Assembly: GCF_000158915.1 (NCBI RefSeq)
Contig: NZ_GG657754.1
Coordinates: 5,560,560 to 5,610,004, forward strand
Direction of reading: 5' to 3'
Length of the DNA stretch: 49,445 nucleotides
From: Streptomyces himastatinicus ATCC 53653
GTDB taxonomy: Bacteria > Actinomycetota > Actinomycetes > Streptomycetales > Streptomycetaceae
Below the pieces are notes generated by a model. The model did no database searches and had not been told where the DNA came from. It worked only from the letters and a program-made list of their open reading frames with translations. The position numbers were made by a program, and so were the translations under genes. Shown in pieces: positions 22,972-31,646 of the stretch; the stretch's first letter is position 1; every line of letters starts with the position of its first letter.

Positions 22972-24546
22972 TCAACCAGCTTGAGATCCTGCGGGAATTC
23001 TCGGCCCAGCAGAGGATCGTTGGCGAGGAGGTTGGACCGTGGACGCGCGTGCGTGCAGGAGATCGTTGAGCATGCGCACCGGAGACGTTGGACACAGGGT
23101 CAGTCGGGCGTCGAGGGCTGCCTCCCACTGCTCGGTCAGGCCGAGCTTGAGGCGTTTGCGCATGCCAGGGGTGACGTGGGCGTAGCGTGCGGAGACCGAA
23201 CCGTCGATGTGGCCCATGCGGTCGTCCATGAGGACCTTCTCGGTGCCGAGGTCCTCCATCATGGTCCGGTGGGTGTGGCGGAGTCCATGGGGTGTGAGGC
23301 CCTTGGCGATCGGGAGCCAGCAGGCGTCAGCTCGGTCGCTGGCCCCGCGCCCTCGGGCCGGGATGCCGGGCCACGGCTCGCCGAGCAGAGGTACGGGGCG
23401 AGCCTCCTGTGGTGCCTTCTTCGGGTACCAGCCGGAGACCGCCGGGGTGAAAAGCCAGGTCGCGAAGCCGTTTCGGCGCCAGTGAGCAGCGTGCTCCGAC
23501 CCCGCGCCGCCCCGTACGAACCCCAGGTCCGCGATGGCCTGCTCCACCCTCACCCGCTTGAGCTCGGTGACGCGGTCGGGGTGGTTGAGGACGTTGGACA
23601 CCGTGCCTGTGGAGACTTCCGCGCGGCGCGCGACGTCGACGAGCTTCGCGCCTTGGTGGCCGCCGGTGCGAGCCGTGCTCTGGCCTCGGAAGACGTAGGT
23701 CTTGCCGTGACACGGGCAGGGTGTTGGTTTCGTGCGGGCGACGAGGTTGGCGACCAGGGCCGACAGCCAGTCCATCGCGTCGATGGCGCGATAGCTATCG
23801 TCCTTGGGCGGGCAGCGCACTAGCTCGCCGGTGTCGAGTTCGTACAACTGCCACTCGACGCGGATGGAACCGGGGCGGGCGAACTCCGTCTCCAGGCCGA
23901 CGATTTCGCCCCAGCGCATGCCGGTGTACCCCTTGAGGACGGCGGCGACGAACTCGTCGTCGCGGCCGGAGAGCAGGGCGGCCCGTTCGGCGGTTAGCAG
24001 GATGCCGAGCGGGTCGGTGACGACCTTCTCCGGACCACGTTCGCGGGAGCGGCCGGCGCGCTTGCCGCGTCCGCGGCGCTTGGCCGCCGGGTTGGATGTG
24101 AGCAGGCTTTCCTCGATCGAGTCCTCGAAGATCAGATGGAGCGTCGAGCGCCAGGTCTTGACGCTGGAGGCCGCGTACATGGCCTTCTCCTTCTTCTCCC
24201 ACTGGTCGACGTCCGTACGCAGGATGCTGGCGAGCGCTTTGTCCTCGAAGTCGGGGAGCAGGTGCTCCTCGATGTGCCGCTTGTAGTTCTGCATGGTCGA
24301 GGCGGCCAGGTCCTGGGTCTCGTACCAGCGGTTGGCGTACTCGCCGAAGGTCTCCTGTCCGAGTGCCGGGTCGCGCCAGTCGCCGCGCCGGTACTTGTTC
24401 TCGGCCTCGCTCGCGGCGCGTTGAGCTTCGCCCCTGGAAGCGAATCTGATCGCCTTGCCGTTCTCGTCGACGACCGTGAGGTGCTTGCCGGGCGCGGTCT
24501 TGAATCGGCCGCGCCAGTAGTTCTTGCGCCTCTCCGCGAAACCCAA
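22972..24546 (-). CDS. int: AICE-type tyrosine integrase with embedded LacI-like HTH
   Basis: 524 residues from TTG 24546, preceded by AGGA and typical of pSAM2-like integrases (FAERRKNYWRGRFKTAPGKH). SAM-like core-binding region at about residues 75-185. Catalytic Arg in GYTGMRWGEIVGLE, H-x-x-R in LTPHGLRHTHRTMMEDLG, and the nucleophile Tyr in SVSARYAHVTP. Between the first Arg and the H-x-x-R (about residues 298-345) sits a LacI-family helix-turn-helix: VDVARRAEVSTGTVSNVLNH followed by RVTELKRVRVEQAIADLGF. This insert is unusual within an integrase. The excisionase gene lies just upstream. It belongs to a second integrative element nested in the larger one. Confidence 0.88.
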   Translation of the reverse strand: MGFAERRKNYWRGRFKTAPGKHLTVVDENGKAIRFASRGEAQRAASEAENKYRRGDWRDPALGQETFGEYANRWYETQDLAASTMQNYKRHIEEHLLPDFEDKALASILRTDVDQWEKKEKAMYAASSVKTWRSTLHLIFEDSIEESLLTSNPAAKRRGRGKRAGRSRERGPEKVVTDPLGILLTAERAALLSGRDDEFVAAVLKGYTGMRWGEIVGLETEFARPGSIRVEWQLYELDTGELVRCPPKDDSYRAIDAMDWLSALVANLVARTKPTPCPCHGKTYVFRGQSTARTGGHQGAKLVDVARRAEVSTGTVSNVLNHPDRVTELKRVRVEQAIADLGFVRGGAGSEHAAHWRRNGFATWLFTPAVSGWYPKKAPQEARPVPLLGEPWPGIPARGRGASDRADACWLPIAKGLTPHGLRHTHRTMMEDLGTEKVLMDDRMGHIDGSVSARYAHVTPGMRKRLKLGLTEQWEAALDARLTLCPTSPVRMLNDLLHARASTVQPPRQRSSAGPRIPAGSQAG

Positions 24547-24593
24547 CTTCCGTCTTCCTCTCCTGCTCTCGTGGCTTGTGGCTGGACACGGTG

Positions 24594-24974
24594 CTACGCG
24601 ACGGTCTCGCACTGGGTACGACGCGGCGGCCGGGCCCGCAGTCGTCCCGTCGTCGGGGCCGTAGTTGGCCGAGGAGGCTGGGCGGCACGAGTTCGTGCAG
24701 CGGGAGGCGTGGAAGCTGCTGCAACGGCCGCTGCGTTGCCAGCGGATCGCGTCGGGCATTCTTCGTAGAGCTGGATGATCTCGGCGAGGTGCCGGGCGGT
24801 AAAGCGGTAGGCGCGACCGATACGGGCGTGCGGAATGAGGCCACGTTGGGCGCGGTCCTTCACCCACCAGGCGGAACAGCCGAGGGCTTCGGCGATCTCC
24901 TCGGGGCGGTAGAGGCGGGGCAATGAGGCTTGGCTCTCGGTGCTGGGGTGGTGGTGTACGAAGGCAGGGAGCAT
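24594..24974 (-). CDS. xis: Excisionase-like MerR/HTH_17 protein
   Basis: 126 residues from ATG 24974. The N-terminal half holds the winged-helix excisionase motif (LYRPEEIAEALGCSAWWVKD, RAQRGLIPHARIGRAYRF). The tail is Ala/Pro/Thr/Arg-rich and low in complexity. It ends 47 bases before the integrase start on the same strand, the usual xis-int order of actinomycete integrative conjugative elements. No replication (Rep) or FtsK-like transfer (Tra) gene of such an element is present nearby, so int and xis are all that is left. Confidence 0.82.
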   Translation of the reverse strand: MLPAFVHHHPSTESQASLPRLYRPEEIAEALGCSAWWVKDRAQRGLIPHARIGRAYRFTARHLAEIIQLYEECPTRSAGNAAAVAAASTPPAARTRAAQPPRPTTAPTTGRLRARPPRRTQCETVA

Positions 24975-25117
24975 CGACGCGCGGTGCAAGGAGAGGGGAT
25001 CCTTACTCGATTGGGAGCTCTTGGTCAGCGACGCTGGACGGGGCATCGTTACGAGGCGCTCAGCCTCTGCAGCAGCACGAGGGGCGAGACGAGTAGGGCT
25101 TGGCCAAATTGGCCGCC

Positions 25118-25426
25118 TCAGGCATTGCCTATCGGGGTCCACCGCCCGGTTCGTGGGCGGTCTGGGCCGGAGACCACAGGGAGTCTTCCGCTTGCCGTCT
25201 GCTGGGTAGGGGCGCTCCACGCCAGGCCGCCGAGATCGAGTCGATGGCGAGCACGGGGCACGGCGATGTAGGCAAGGCGGGCATCTGCGTCGCTTACCTG
25301 TTCCGGAGCCTGATCGGCTGCGTTTCTGCCAATGTCGATGCCTTGCGGCTGAGGAAACTCGTTGCCGATTTTCACGGTCGGAGGAGGATGCAAAGAGCAC
25401 ATGCGGGCGAAGCTCTCAGCCAACAC
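25118..25426 (-). pseudogene. Chimeric relic: DUF6083 N-terminus fused to helicase C-terminus
   Basis: An open frame starts MLAESFARMC, corresponding to the upstream and opening codons of the DUF6083 gene (the region at about 9735-9766). It passes directly into PTVKIGNEFPQPQGIDIGRN and DADARLAYIAVPRARHRLDL, which match the C-terminal helicase motif V-VI region encoded at 6900-7080. In the intact copy these stretches are about 2.65 kb apart. The relic therefore records an internal deletion in a duplicated module. The T of the motif VI V-T-R-A-R pattern is changed to P. It cannot be a functional helicase. Confidence 0.75.
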
Positions 25427-25562
25427 GCCGTATGGGCAGCACCTGGGTCAGCTGATCCCCCAGGCGGATCAAAGTGGGGCGACAGTAGTGCGAATAATCG
25501 ATCTTACATTCGATGTAGCGTTGCCGGTTCGGGTGATTTGCCGCCGGTGTCGGTGACCCGGG

Positions 25563-25832
25563 TCACTCCACGGCGACTCCGGGTCGGGCGTGCTCGTGGC
25601 AGAGGGCGTCGACGTCGAAGAGTTCGTCGAACCGCGTGTCTAGGGCGTGTGCGAGTGCATGCCAAGTCTTGAGCGCACCGATGGTGCGTTCTACCTTGAT
25701 TTCAATCACAGCGCGTCTCGCCAGGCCGCCGCGGGCCGCCAACTCGTCGTAGCTCCACCCACGCGCGGCCGGCAGAGGCGCCAGCTCCGGCCGTAGCGCG
25801 TTGAGATCCGGGTCGGGTGGAAAGATCGTCAC
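25563..25832 (-). CDS. Small XRE-family HTH regulator (copy 2)
   Basis: 89 residues from GTG 25832 (VTIFPPDPDLNALRPELAPL ...), homologous to the regulator at 9902-10165 along its whole length (shared ARGWSYDELAAR, TWHALAHALDT). Changes in the recognition region (G-L-A-R-R-A-V-I-E-I-K-V-E-R-T-I against G-L-G-R-R-T-V-I-E-I-E-Q-G-R-T-I) include the canonical Glu-Gln-Gly turn. The protein may therefore bind a changed site or be decaying. The operator upstream has also diverged but keeps its spacing. The reading frame is intact. Confidence 0.65.
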   Translation of the reverse strand: MTIFPPDPDLNALRPELAPLPAARGWSYDELAARGGLARRAVIEIKVERTIGALKTWHALAHALDTRFDELFDVDALCHEHARPGVAVE

Positions 25833-25846
25833 CCGTCCATCCGGAG

Positions 25847-25928
25847 GTGCAGAGGCCTGCCCTGTCGGTGCAGGCCTCTGCCCTGATTCCCGGCGTCGTC
25901 GCGACAGCGGGAGGGCAGGGGGCTGCAC
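25847..25928. promoter_or_regulatory. Second copy of the XRE operator array
   Basis: Two direct units (starting at 25847 and 25868, 21 bases apart) with consensus GTGCAG-n(5-6)-TGCCCTG, and an inverted unit AGGGCAGGGGGCTGCAC at 25912-25928. The distance from the last direct unit to the end of the inverted unit is 61 bases, identical to the first array (10222-10282). One direct unit is missing relative to copy 1. Confidence 0.65.
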
Positions 25929-25998
25929 TACCGCGGCGGCTCCCCAGTCGGAGAGGAGGAGGGAGCAGCACGGGATCAGGAAGGAGTGATATGGGCTT

Positions 25999-26325
25999 AT
26001 GCGACTTCTGAGCGGCCGGCCGGTGGCTGTGCCATCAGCCCGATCGGCGGCGCTGCTGAGCGCGGCTGCCGTTGACACCGCCGCCACCGCGGGTGCGCCG
26101 CCCATCCGCCTGCTGCTGGGCCGTGAGTGCGGTGGGCAGGTGTGGCGGCTCGCCGACGCCTGCGGTGCTTGTGCCGCGACAACGGCACAAGCCGCCGTCG
26201 TGTCCAACACTGTTTTGGCTGGGCCGCCTGGACTGGCTTCTGCCGCAGGTTCGCCGTCCCCGGCGGCCCATGGGGCCAGATGAGCGTGTCCGGGTCCCTC
26301 AGTGATCTGGCTGCTGCCCGCGAAT
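25999..26325 (+). pseudogene. Truncated copy of the Cys-rich gene
   Basis: Starts MRLLSGRP after a conserved upstream sequence (ATCAGGAAGGAG), and then resumes similarity to the gene at 10355 in IRLLLGRECGGQVWRLADAC and C-G-A-C-A-A-T-T-A-Q-A-A-V-V. The first ~80 codons of the intact copy are largely deleted. The frame closes at 26283, and similarity at DNA level can be followed only to about 26325 (the copy-1 region V-S-E-M-L-S-Y-L). The C-terminal ~180 residues are missing. Confidence 0.68.
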
Positions 26326-26435
26326 CTCCGCGAAAGTAGAAGTTTCTCTCGCGAGAGACGCCCCGCACAGGATCCTTGAGGTCGTAGCCGACAGACTCGG
26401 ACCTCCTCCACTTCTTCATCAGCCATGATGCTCAC

Positions 26436-26819
26436 ATGACCACCATCCAGTCGCCCGCAGAGATCATGACCCTGCTAGAGCGCCTCACGGGACAGAAGAT
26501 TGCCGCGCTCCAGGTGCTCGGCATCAACTCGCTCAAGACCTTCTCGCCGCCTCCGGAAGCGCTGGTGGGGGAGGCAGTGACAGCAGTGGGTATCCTCAAC
26601 CGCAGTATCAGCATCGACACCGTCAGCCATGTCATTACGTTCGATCTTCAGCGCACCGGTCGAGTCGTCCCGCTTGAGAACGCACAGGCGTACAGACCCG
26701 TTGCGGGGGTCAGTCGACCCACCGTGCGCCTGCTGATGGCCGACGGATCAGGGCTGGACCTGAGTGAACCAGCCCGGACCAAGCGGATCACGGTCTCAAT
26801 CGCGGCCAGGTCCGCATGA
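26436..26819 (+). CDS. Hypothetical protein, first gene of the + strand defence operon
   Basis: 127 residues, soluble, no recognised family. Features: helical N-terminus (SPAEIMTLLERLTGQKIAAL), a central strand-rich segment (HVITFDLQRTGRVVPLE) and a C-terminal part PTVRLLMADGSGLDLSEP. No clear ribosome site precedes the ATG. It lies 88 bases upstream of the GHKL ATPase on the same strand, so it may belong to the defence cluster or simply mark its border with the decayed duplicate upstream. Confidence 0.6.
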   Translation: MTTIQSPAEIMTLLERLTGQKIAALQVLGINSLKTFSPPPEALVGEAVTAVGILNRSISIDTVSHVITFDLQRTGRVVPLENAQAYRPVAGVSRPTVRLLMADGSGLDLSEPARTKRITVSIAARSA

Positions 26820-26907
26820 CCCCTGTCGCGCCGAAATGATCTACTTCCCAGGCCGCCTCGATGCAGCTACTCTCGACGCAGGCATCTGAGCAAGTCAGGG
26901 AGCGGGG

Positions 26908-28365
26908 ATGGGCCAACAGACGCACCGTAAGGACGACCTCCTGGTCGCCTCCAACTTCATCCGAGCGGTCCGCGAGTCGGGCTACGTCAGCCTCTCGACC
27001 GCACTCGCAGAACTCGTCGACAACTCAATCCAAGCGGCAGCGGACCAAGTCGCGATCACGATCACGCGGGCTAAGGCCGGCGATGATCCGGAGATTCAAG
27101 TTGAGGACAACGGCGAAGGTATGACCCGCTCCGGAATCGAGGCCTGCCTCCGTTTCGGTGGCTCGTCCCGCTTCGATGGGCGGCGATCGTTCGGTCGCTT
27201 CGGTATGGGGCTGCCTGCTGCGTCACTCAGCCAGGCTCGGCACATCGAAGTGACCTCTTGGCAGAACGGTCGGAGTGCAAACCGGGTCACTTTGGATGTC
27301 GATGCGGTTTCCACCGGAATTCCAGTTGATCTGCGCCCTCGCCGTCAACCTGGCAGCACGGTGGGCTCGGGGTGTCGAGTGGTGTGGCGGAACTGCGACC
27401 GTATCGAGTACCGCCGCCTTGCCTGGCTCGAGCGGGCCCTACGTCGGGATCTCGGACGCCTGTACCGCCGCTTCCTGGGCGATGACAGACTCAGCCTGAC
27501 CATCAATGGAAAGCGGGTCGATCCAATCGATCCCATGTTCCTCACGACGCAAGTCGAGGGGCACAGCGCGCGACTGGCCTTCGAGCCGCTCCGCTATGAA
27601 CTTGCCGCTTCGTCGGGTGAGACCGCTTTCGTCACGGTGCGCTTCGCGATGCTGCCGGTTCACCACTGGCATCATCTGGACAACGCGACTAAGCGGCGCA
27701 CGGGCATCGTTGGTGGAGCCGGCGTCTCCATCCTTCGTGCTGGCCGGGAGATCGCGAGTGGTTGGCATCTCATGGGCGCGAAGCGCAAGGAGAACTATGA
27801 TGACTGGTGGCGCTGCGAGATCGACTTCGACCCCGTCCTGGATGAGCACTTCGGCATCACCGTGAACAAGCAGGGCATCCGACCATCGCAGGAACTTCAA
27901 GAGGCCCTTGGGCCGGAGCTGGAGTCGATCGCCCGGCTGCTTGGCTCACGCGTGCGCCAAGCCTTCGAGGAGGTCAAGTTCCAAGCCGCAACAGAGGCAT
28001 CATGCCGGATAGCGGAGGCCGCGGACGTTGACCTGCCCGTCATACGGTCAGCTGGAAAGGGCTCAGGTGCCCTCAGTTACCGGATCGAATCCAAGCAGCT
28101 TCCGGTCGAGACGATGTTCACCTCGGCCCTGAAGCGGCGCACGCTCGACGTCACGCTCAACGTTGACCATCCAGCCTTCGCTGCGCTGTACCGCCCCCTC
28201 CAGACGCTGAGCGACGAGGCAGGAAGAGATCTGCGTACTGCACTCGAACTGTTCGTCCTGTCCTTCGCCCGTACCACGACTCTCCTGCTCCGCGACGGCC
28301 AAAACTGCGACGATCTCCTGCGAGTATGGAGCAAAACCTACGGACGGATGCTCCAGAAGTCATGA
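26908..28365 (+). CDS. GHKL (MORC/Hsp90-like) ATPase
   Basis: 485 residues with the Bergerat ATP site: N-box TALAELVDNSIQAAAD at about residues 31-46, G1 box VEDNGEGM near 65-72, and G2 box SFGRFGMGLPAASLSQARH near 94-112. A ribosomal S5-like second domain probably follows, since its Lys pattern is visible at GAKRKENYDDWWRCEIDFD. The helical C-terminus is not recognised. The GGGAG before ATG is good. The stop overlaps the DruA-like start (ATGA), so the two proteins are made together. Prokaryotic MORC-like ATPases have been linked to restriction and other DNA-targeting conflict systems; here it likely acts as an ATP-gated clamp or switch with its neighbours. Confidence 0.85.
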   Translation: MGQQTHRKDDLLVASNFIRAVRESGYVSLSTALAELVDNSIQAAADQVAITITRAKAGDDPEIQVEDNGEGMTRSGIEACLRFGGSSRFDGRRSFGRFGMGLPAASLSQARHIEVTSWQNGRSANRVTLDVDAVSTGIPVDLRPRRQPGSTVGSGCRVVWRNCDRIEYRRLAWLERALRRDLGRLYRRFLGDDRLSLTINGKRVDPIDPMFLTTQVEGHSARLAFEPLRYELAASSGETAFVTVRFAMLPVHHWHHLDNATKRRTGIVGGAGVSILRAGREIASGWHLMGAKRKENYDDWWRCEIDFDPVLDEHFGITVNKQGIRPSQELQEALGPELESIARLLGSRVRQAFEEVKFQAATEASCRIAEAADVDLPVIRSAGKGSGALSYRIESKQLPVETMFTSALKRRTLDVTLNVDHPAFAALYRPLQTLSDEAGRDLRTALELFVLSFARTTTLLLRDGQNCDDLLRVWSKTYGRMLQKS

Positions 28366-30338
28366 ATGAAGAGGCCAAGCCAGTTGTCCTCAGCCTACCC
28401 GCCGACGCCTCTCGCCAGGAACGGCAAGCGTTCAACCGCCTCTGCGCCCTGCTTGCTGAGGGCCCTGCCGGCTCCGCGGACGTCAACGGTCACGATCAGT
28501 GGATCAACGCAGCCAAGATCAAGAAGCTGTACGAGCAGCCGCTTCTCGCAGCAGCTGCTCACACAGCCATCGACCTGGTAGATCAAGGCTGGACGATCCA
28601 GACCCAAAAGTCCGGGCACATCTTCACCCCGCCATTGGCGAGCCATGACCGTGAGGAGGAGAAGGCTCGGATCCGACGTCAGGAGCATCTGCGTCGCGAT
28701 GAGCAGCTCAGGCAGAGCAGCGTCCGACGTTTTGTCGAAAGCATGGAGCGCACGCACCAGCATGGCGACCAGTTGGTCTCCATCTTTAACTTGATGCGCG
28801 ATGGCCGAGAGCTGGCGGACGCGCTACAGCGCACAGGGGCGTGCACAGATGTCATCAACCCGTACGTTCAGGTCGTCGACTCCTCAACTTGCGAGCTGAC
28901 CGGCTTCAAGCTTCACGACATCTGGCGTTACTTTCGCCACACTTGGTCTAACGCGTACGCGACCGTACCCGGTCGCTCGATGCCGATCTTGATCCGCGAT
29001 GCAGCCACCGAGTTCCATGCCGTGATCGGACTGGCGGCTATCTCCAGCCCAGTGGTCCAGATTGCCGAGCGTGACCACTGGATGGGCTGGGATACCGATC
29101 AGTTCCTTGAGCAGGTACGAGCGGATCCCACCGCTGACATCGCCTCTTGGCTGGCCCAGCGGATCAACACTCAGCAGGAAGAGATCTATGTCGATGATCT
29201 TCTGCGGGATGGAATCCTTCAACCGACTGACCTGACATCACCCACACCAGAGGTCATCTCCCGGCTACGGGCTGATGCTGAACGGCATCGTCAGCGCCAC
29301 CACCAGGCCAGCACCATCGGCGAAGTCCGCAACATTGACCGCGATGCCTGGGTGAATCGGGCTACGACAGATCTATTTAGAAGCAAGCGCTCCTTGGCGC
29401 TCTCCGAGACCTTGGAGATCGCCACTTTGCTGGGCGCCTATCTCTCCCCGCCCACGGCAGAAGGACTCGCCAAAGCCTTCTCGGACTCGAAGGCGCGAAC
29501 GCAGATGCGTCGCGTGGTACGCCGCGCACGAGGGGAGAGGGTCGGCACCGTCATCGCCGACCTCACCGTCTGCGGCGCCGTGGCGCCCTACAACACACTC
29601 ACGGCAGGGAAGCTTGTGGGGGCGCTGGCCGTCTCGCCCCGGGTACTGACTGCTTACCGCCAGAAGTACGCACGTCCGAGCGAGATCGCCTCCGCGATGG
29701 CCGGCCGCCCAATCCTCCGGGAACCCCGCCTCTCATTCATCGGAACCACGTCGCTCTACGGCACTGGCTCAAGCCAATACAACCGGCTGTTCTGGCCTGC
29801 AGAGGTCATGGGGGGCAAGAGCGACGCCCGGATGGGGTTCCATGAACTTGGACGGTCGCGCTCCTTCGGAACCTCCCACTTCTCCAGCGAGACCGTCGAC
29901 ACTCTCGTCCGGCTTTCCACGCTGCGCGGGTCGCGCGTTCGGGTCAACAACCTGTTCGGTGAGGGAGTAAGCCCCCGTCTACGCAAAGTGAGGCTAGGAA
30001 TCGCCGCACTCGGATGGCCCGCCAACGAACTCCTCAGGCACGGGCGTGAACGCATCCTCTACGGTGTTCCGCTGGTCGAAAATCTGCGGAACTACTCCCT
30101 CGGTATCGACGAGGAACCGGAGTACTTGCTCGACCCCGACCTGCCAGAGGCAGACGCAAGGGTCGGCAACTGGTGGCTCGAGCGCTGGTGTCGACCGAGA
30201 GCGGCACGCCAAGATGTCCTTGAATCCATGCGTGTCCATCGGCTCGTCCGTCCAGTCCAGCACGGCGCCCGGGTACCGCTACCCGTTGGAGACGGAATGC
30301 CACCCATCGGCGAGGAAATGCTGCCCATCAATACGTAA
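28362..30338 (+). CDS. druA: DUF4338 / DruA-like protein (Druantia-type)
   Basis: 658 residues from ATG 28362, which overlaps the ATPase stop. The C-terminal half carries features I associate with DUF4338/DruA proteins: FHAVIGLAAISSPVVQIAER with the D-x-W-x-G-W motif, VIADLTVCGAVAPYNTLTAG followed by K-L-V-G-A-L-A-V-S-P, RPSEIASAMAGRPILREPRL, and FIGTTSLYGTGSSQYNRL. The ~160-residue N-terminal part is helical and charged (D-R-E-E-E-K-A-R-I-R-R-Q-E-H-L-R-R-D-E). DruA is the signature gene of Druantia type I anti-phage systems; its biochemical role is unknown to me. It ends at a bidirectional hairpin facing the minus-strand operon. Confidence 0.78.
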   Translation: MNEEAKPVVLSLPADASRQERQAFNRLCALLAEGPAGSADVNGHDQWINAAKIKKLYEQPLLAAAAHTAIDLVDQGWTIQTQKSGHIFTPPLASHDREEEKARIRRQEHLRRDEQLRQSSVRRFVESMERTHQHGDQLVSIFNLMRDGRELADALQRTGACTDVINPYVQVVDSSTCELTGFKLHDIWRYFRHTWSNAYATVPGRSMPILIRDAATEFHAVIGLAAISSPVVQIAERDHWMGWDTDQFLEQVRADPTADIASWLAQRINTQQEEIYVDDLLRDGILQPTDLTSPTPEVISRLRADAERHRQRHHQASTIGEVRNIDRDAWVNRATTDLFRSKRSLALSETLEIATLLGAYLSPPTAEGLAKAFSDSKARTQMRRVVRRARGERVGTVIADLTVCGAVAPYNTLTAGKLVGALAVSPRVLTAYRQKYARPSEIASAMAGRPILREPRLSFIGTTSLYGTGSSQYNRLFWPAEVMGGKSDARMGFHELGRSRSFGTSHFSSETVDTLVRLSTLRGSRVRVNNLFGEGVSPRLRKVRLGIAALGWPANELLRHGRERILYGVPLVENLRNYSLGIDEEPEYLLDPDLPEADARVGNWWLERWCRPRAARQDVLESMRVHRLVRPVQHGARVPLPVGDGMPPIGEEMLPINT

Positions 30339-30355
30339 TTGAATTTACCCGCCGA

Positions 30356-30383
30356 GCCCCAGCAGCTGTAACAGGACTGGGGC
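30356..30383. terminator. Bidirectional hairpin between convergent defence operons
   Basis: GCCCCAG (30356-30362) and CTGGGGC (30377-30383) form a 7-pair GC stem with a 14-base loop. It lies 18 bases after the DruA-like stop and 70 bases beyond the stop of the converging operon. A second TGGGGCCCA element follows at about 30422. Confidence 0.5.
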
Positions 30384-30452
30384 CCAAACCGCCCACCACG
30401 TCACGTTCGATATTGCAACCTGGGGCCCAGACACGGTCACGTGCTCGGCCCA

Positions 30453-31646
30453 TTAGGGTTGGTCCGATTCAGGTGTTCCGGGACCCATACGGTGGCGCAG
30501 GAAGCTTGAGTCGACTTCGATGTGACCAGATAGACGCCAAGCGCGACGCTCGTAAGCCAGGTCTCCCGTGACAGTAAAAGGAAGTCGCTGCTCGTAAGCC
30601 ATAATTGCCCAACCATGATCCTCTCCTGCCAGCGGAACATGGACGCGCAGAGTCTTCCCGTTAATCTCCGCTACGACGATTGCGGTACCCGCCTCCTCCT
30701 CACTGGGTGTCGATTCATCTCGTACGAGCGACTTCACAGACCCAATCAGGGTTTCACGCCGCACGGGCTCTTCGCCTCTCACGAGCTGCTCTCGAACACT
30801 CGGGAGCTCAGCGATCAAATCTCGGTCCAGCACAATGGTTGCCAAACCCACATCTGGCTTACGTTCAGCTGCTGCCCATTCGAAAGACAAGTCAAGCGAA
30901 CGAAGATGCTCGGGCCGCGACATTTCTTCGAGCGACTCCACTAGCCCAGCACTGAGCCCCAAGCTGCTCGGGGATGCGAAGGCCTCTTGACTCCATGTCT
31001 GCGTCAGACGTTTCGTGCTCTCAAGCCCTCTAGCCAGGGTTTCCATGACATGACGAGAGAACGAAATAGTGGGTTGCTCCCGACCGTCCATGGGCGGAGG
31101 ATCAGCTTCCCCTAGACGGGACACAATAGTGAACACGAAGCTGCCGCGCTTAGTATGACCAAGCCTCACATCTTCATCGAGGAAATCATTCACCGCAGCT
31201 GGCCGACGCCCTCTATGTGAGTGATGAGGGTCAGCCGCAGTAGTTGCAGCCGCCTTCATCATCTTGAGGAGCGCCTGCAGCGTCTTTTCAGCCTGCTGGA
31301 ACGGAATCGTGCCGTCCATCATCTCTTGATCGAGGCGCACGAAAAAGAGATCTGCGCGTGCCGCGATCACGCGCTCCAAAAGCTTCCCAGCGTCCCAATC
31401 ATGGATGTGTGCGAGTGACTCCAGCGCATCCACGAAGCGTGGTGTGAAATCTGCGAAGTCAGTGGCGAGTGGAATCATGACACGAGGTGCGGTGGCCAAG
31501 GGACTCGCAGCGTAGCGCCAGACCTCACGGACCTTCGGCTGTTGCAGCTCGAGCTCCCAATCATGCGAAGCCAAGAATTGGGAGACGGCGGAAGGCGTTA
31601 GTGCGGACGCAACCTCACGGTAACTATCAAGCGCGGATCGGGTCAC
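30453..31646 (-). CDS. Unrecognised protein, last gene of the defence operon
   Basis: 397 residues, soluble, unknown family. The N-terminal third is helical (DSYREVASALTPSAVSQFLA). A Trp/Tyr-containing strand block (VREVWRYAASPLATAPRVMI) is followed by DFADFTPRFVDALESLAHIH. The C-terminal ~100 residues look beta-rich (TAIVVAEINGKTLRVHVPLA, MAYEQRLPFTVTGDLAYERR, WRLSGHIEVDSSFLRHRMG). The start overlaps the stop of the DUF4365 gene by 4 bases (GTGA), so it is coupled to the nuclease-like protein. That makes a partner or immunity role possible, which is inference. Confidence 0.72.
   Translation of the reverse strand: MTRSALDSYREVASALTPSAVSQFLASHDWELELQQPKVREVWRYAASPLATAPRVMIPLATDFADFTPRFVDALESLAHIHDWDAGKLLERVIAARADLFFVRLDQEMMDGTIPFQQAEKTLQALLKMMKAAATTAADPHHSHRGRRPAAVNDFLDEDVRLGHTKRGSFVFTIVSRLGEADPPPMDGREQPTISFSRHVMETLARGLESTKRLTQTWSQEAFASPSSLGLSAGLVESLEEMSRPEHLRSLDLSFEWAAAERKPDVGLATIVLDRDLIAELPSVREQLVRGEEPVRRETLIGSVKSLVRDESTPSEEEAGTAIVVAEINGKTLRVHVPLAGEDHGWAIMAYEQRLPFTVTGDLAYERRAWRLSGHIEVDSSFLRHRMGPGTPESDQP

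Larger units (their letters stand above)
25190..26325. repeat. Decayed duplicate of the 6.9-10.8 kb module
   Basis: In the same order and orientation as 6900-10840, this stretch carries a helicase 3' piece, a DUF6083 5' piece, a conserved intergenic block (compare ATTCGATG...GCGTTGCCGGTTCGGGTGAT at about 9848-9876 and 25511-25541), the XRE gene, the operator array and the 5' part of the Cys-rich gene. Two internal deletions account for the shorter length. Sequence has diverged substantially, so the duplication (or independent arrival of two related modules) is not recent. Confidence 0.72.
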
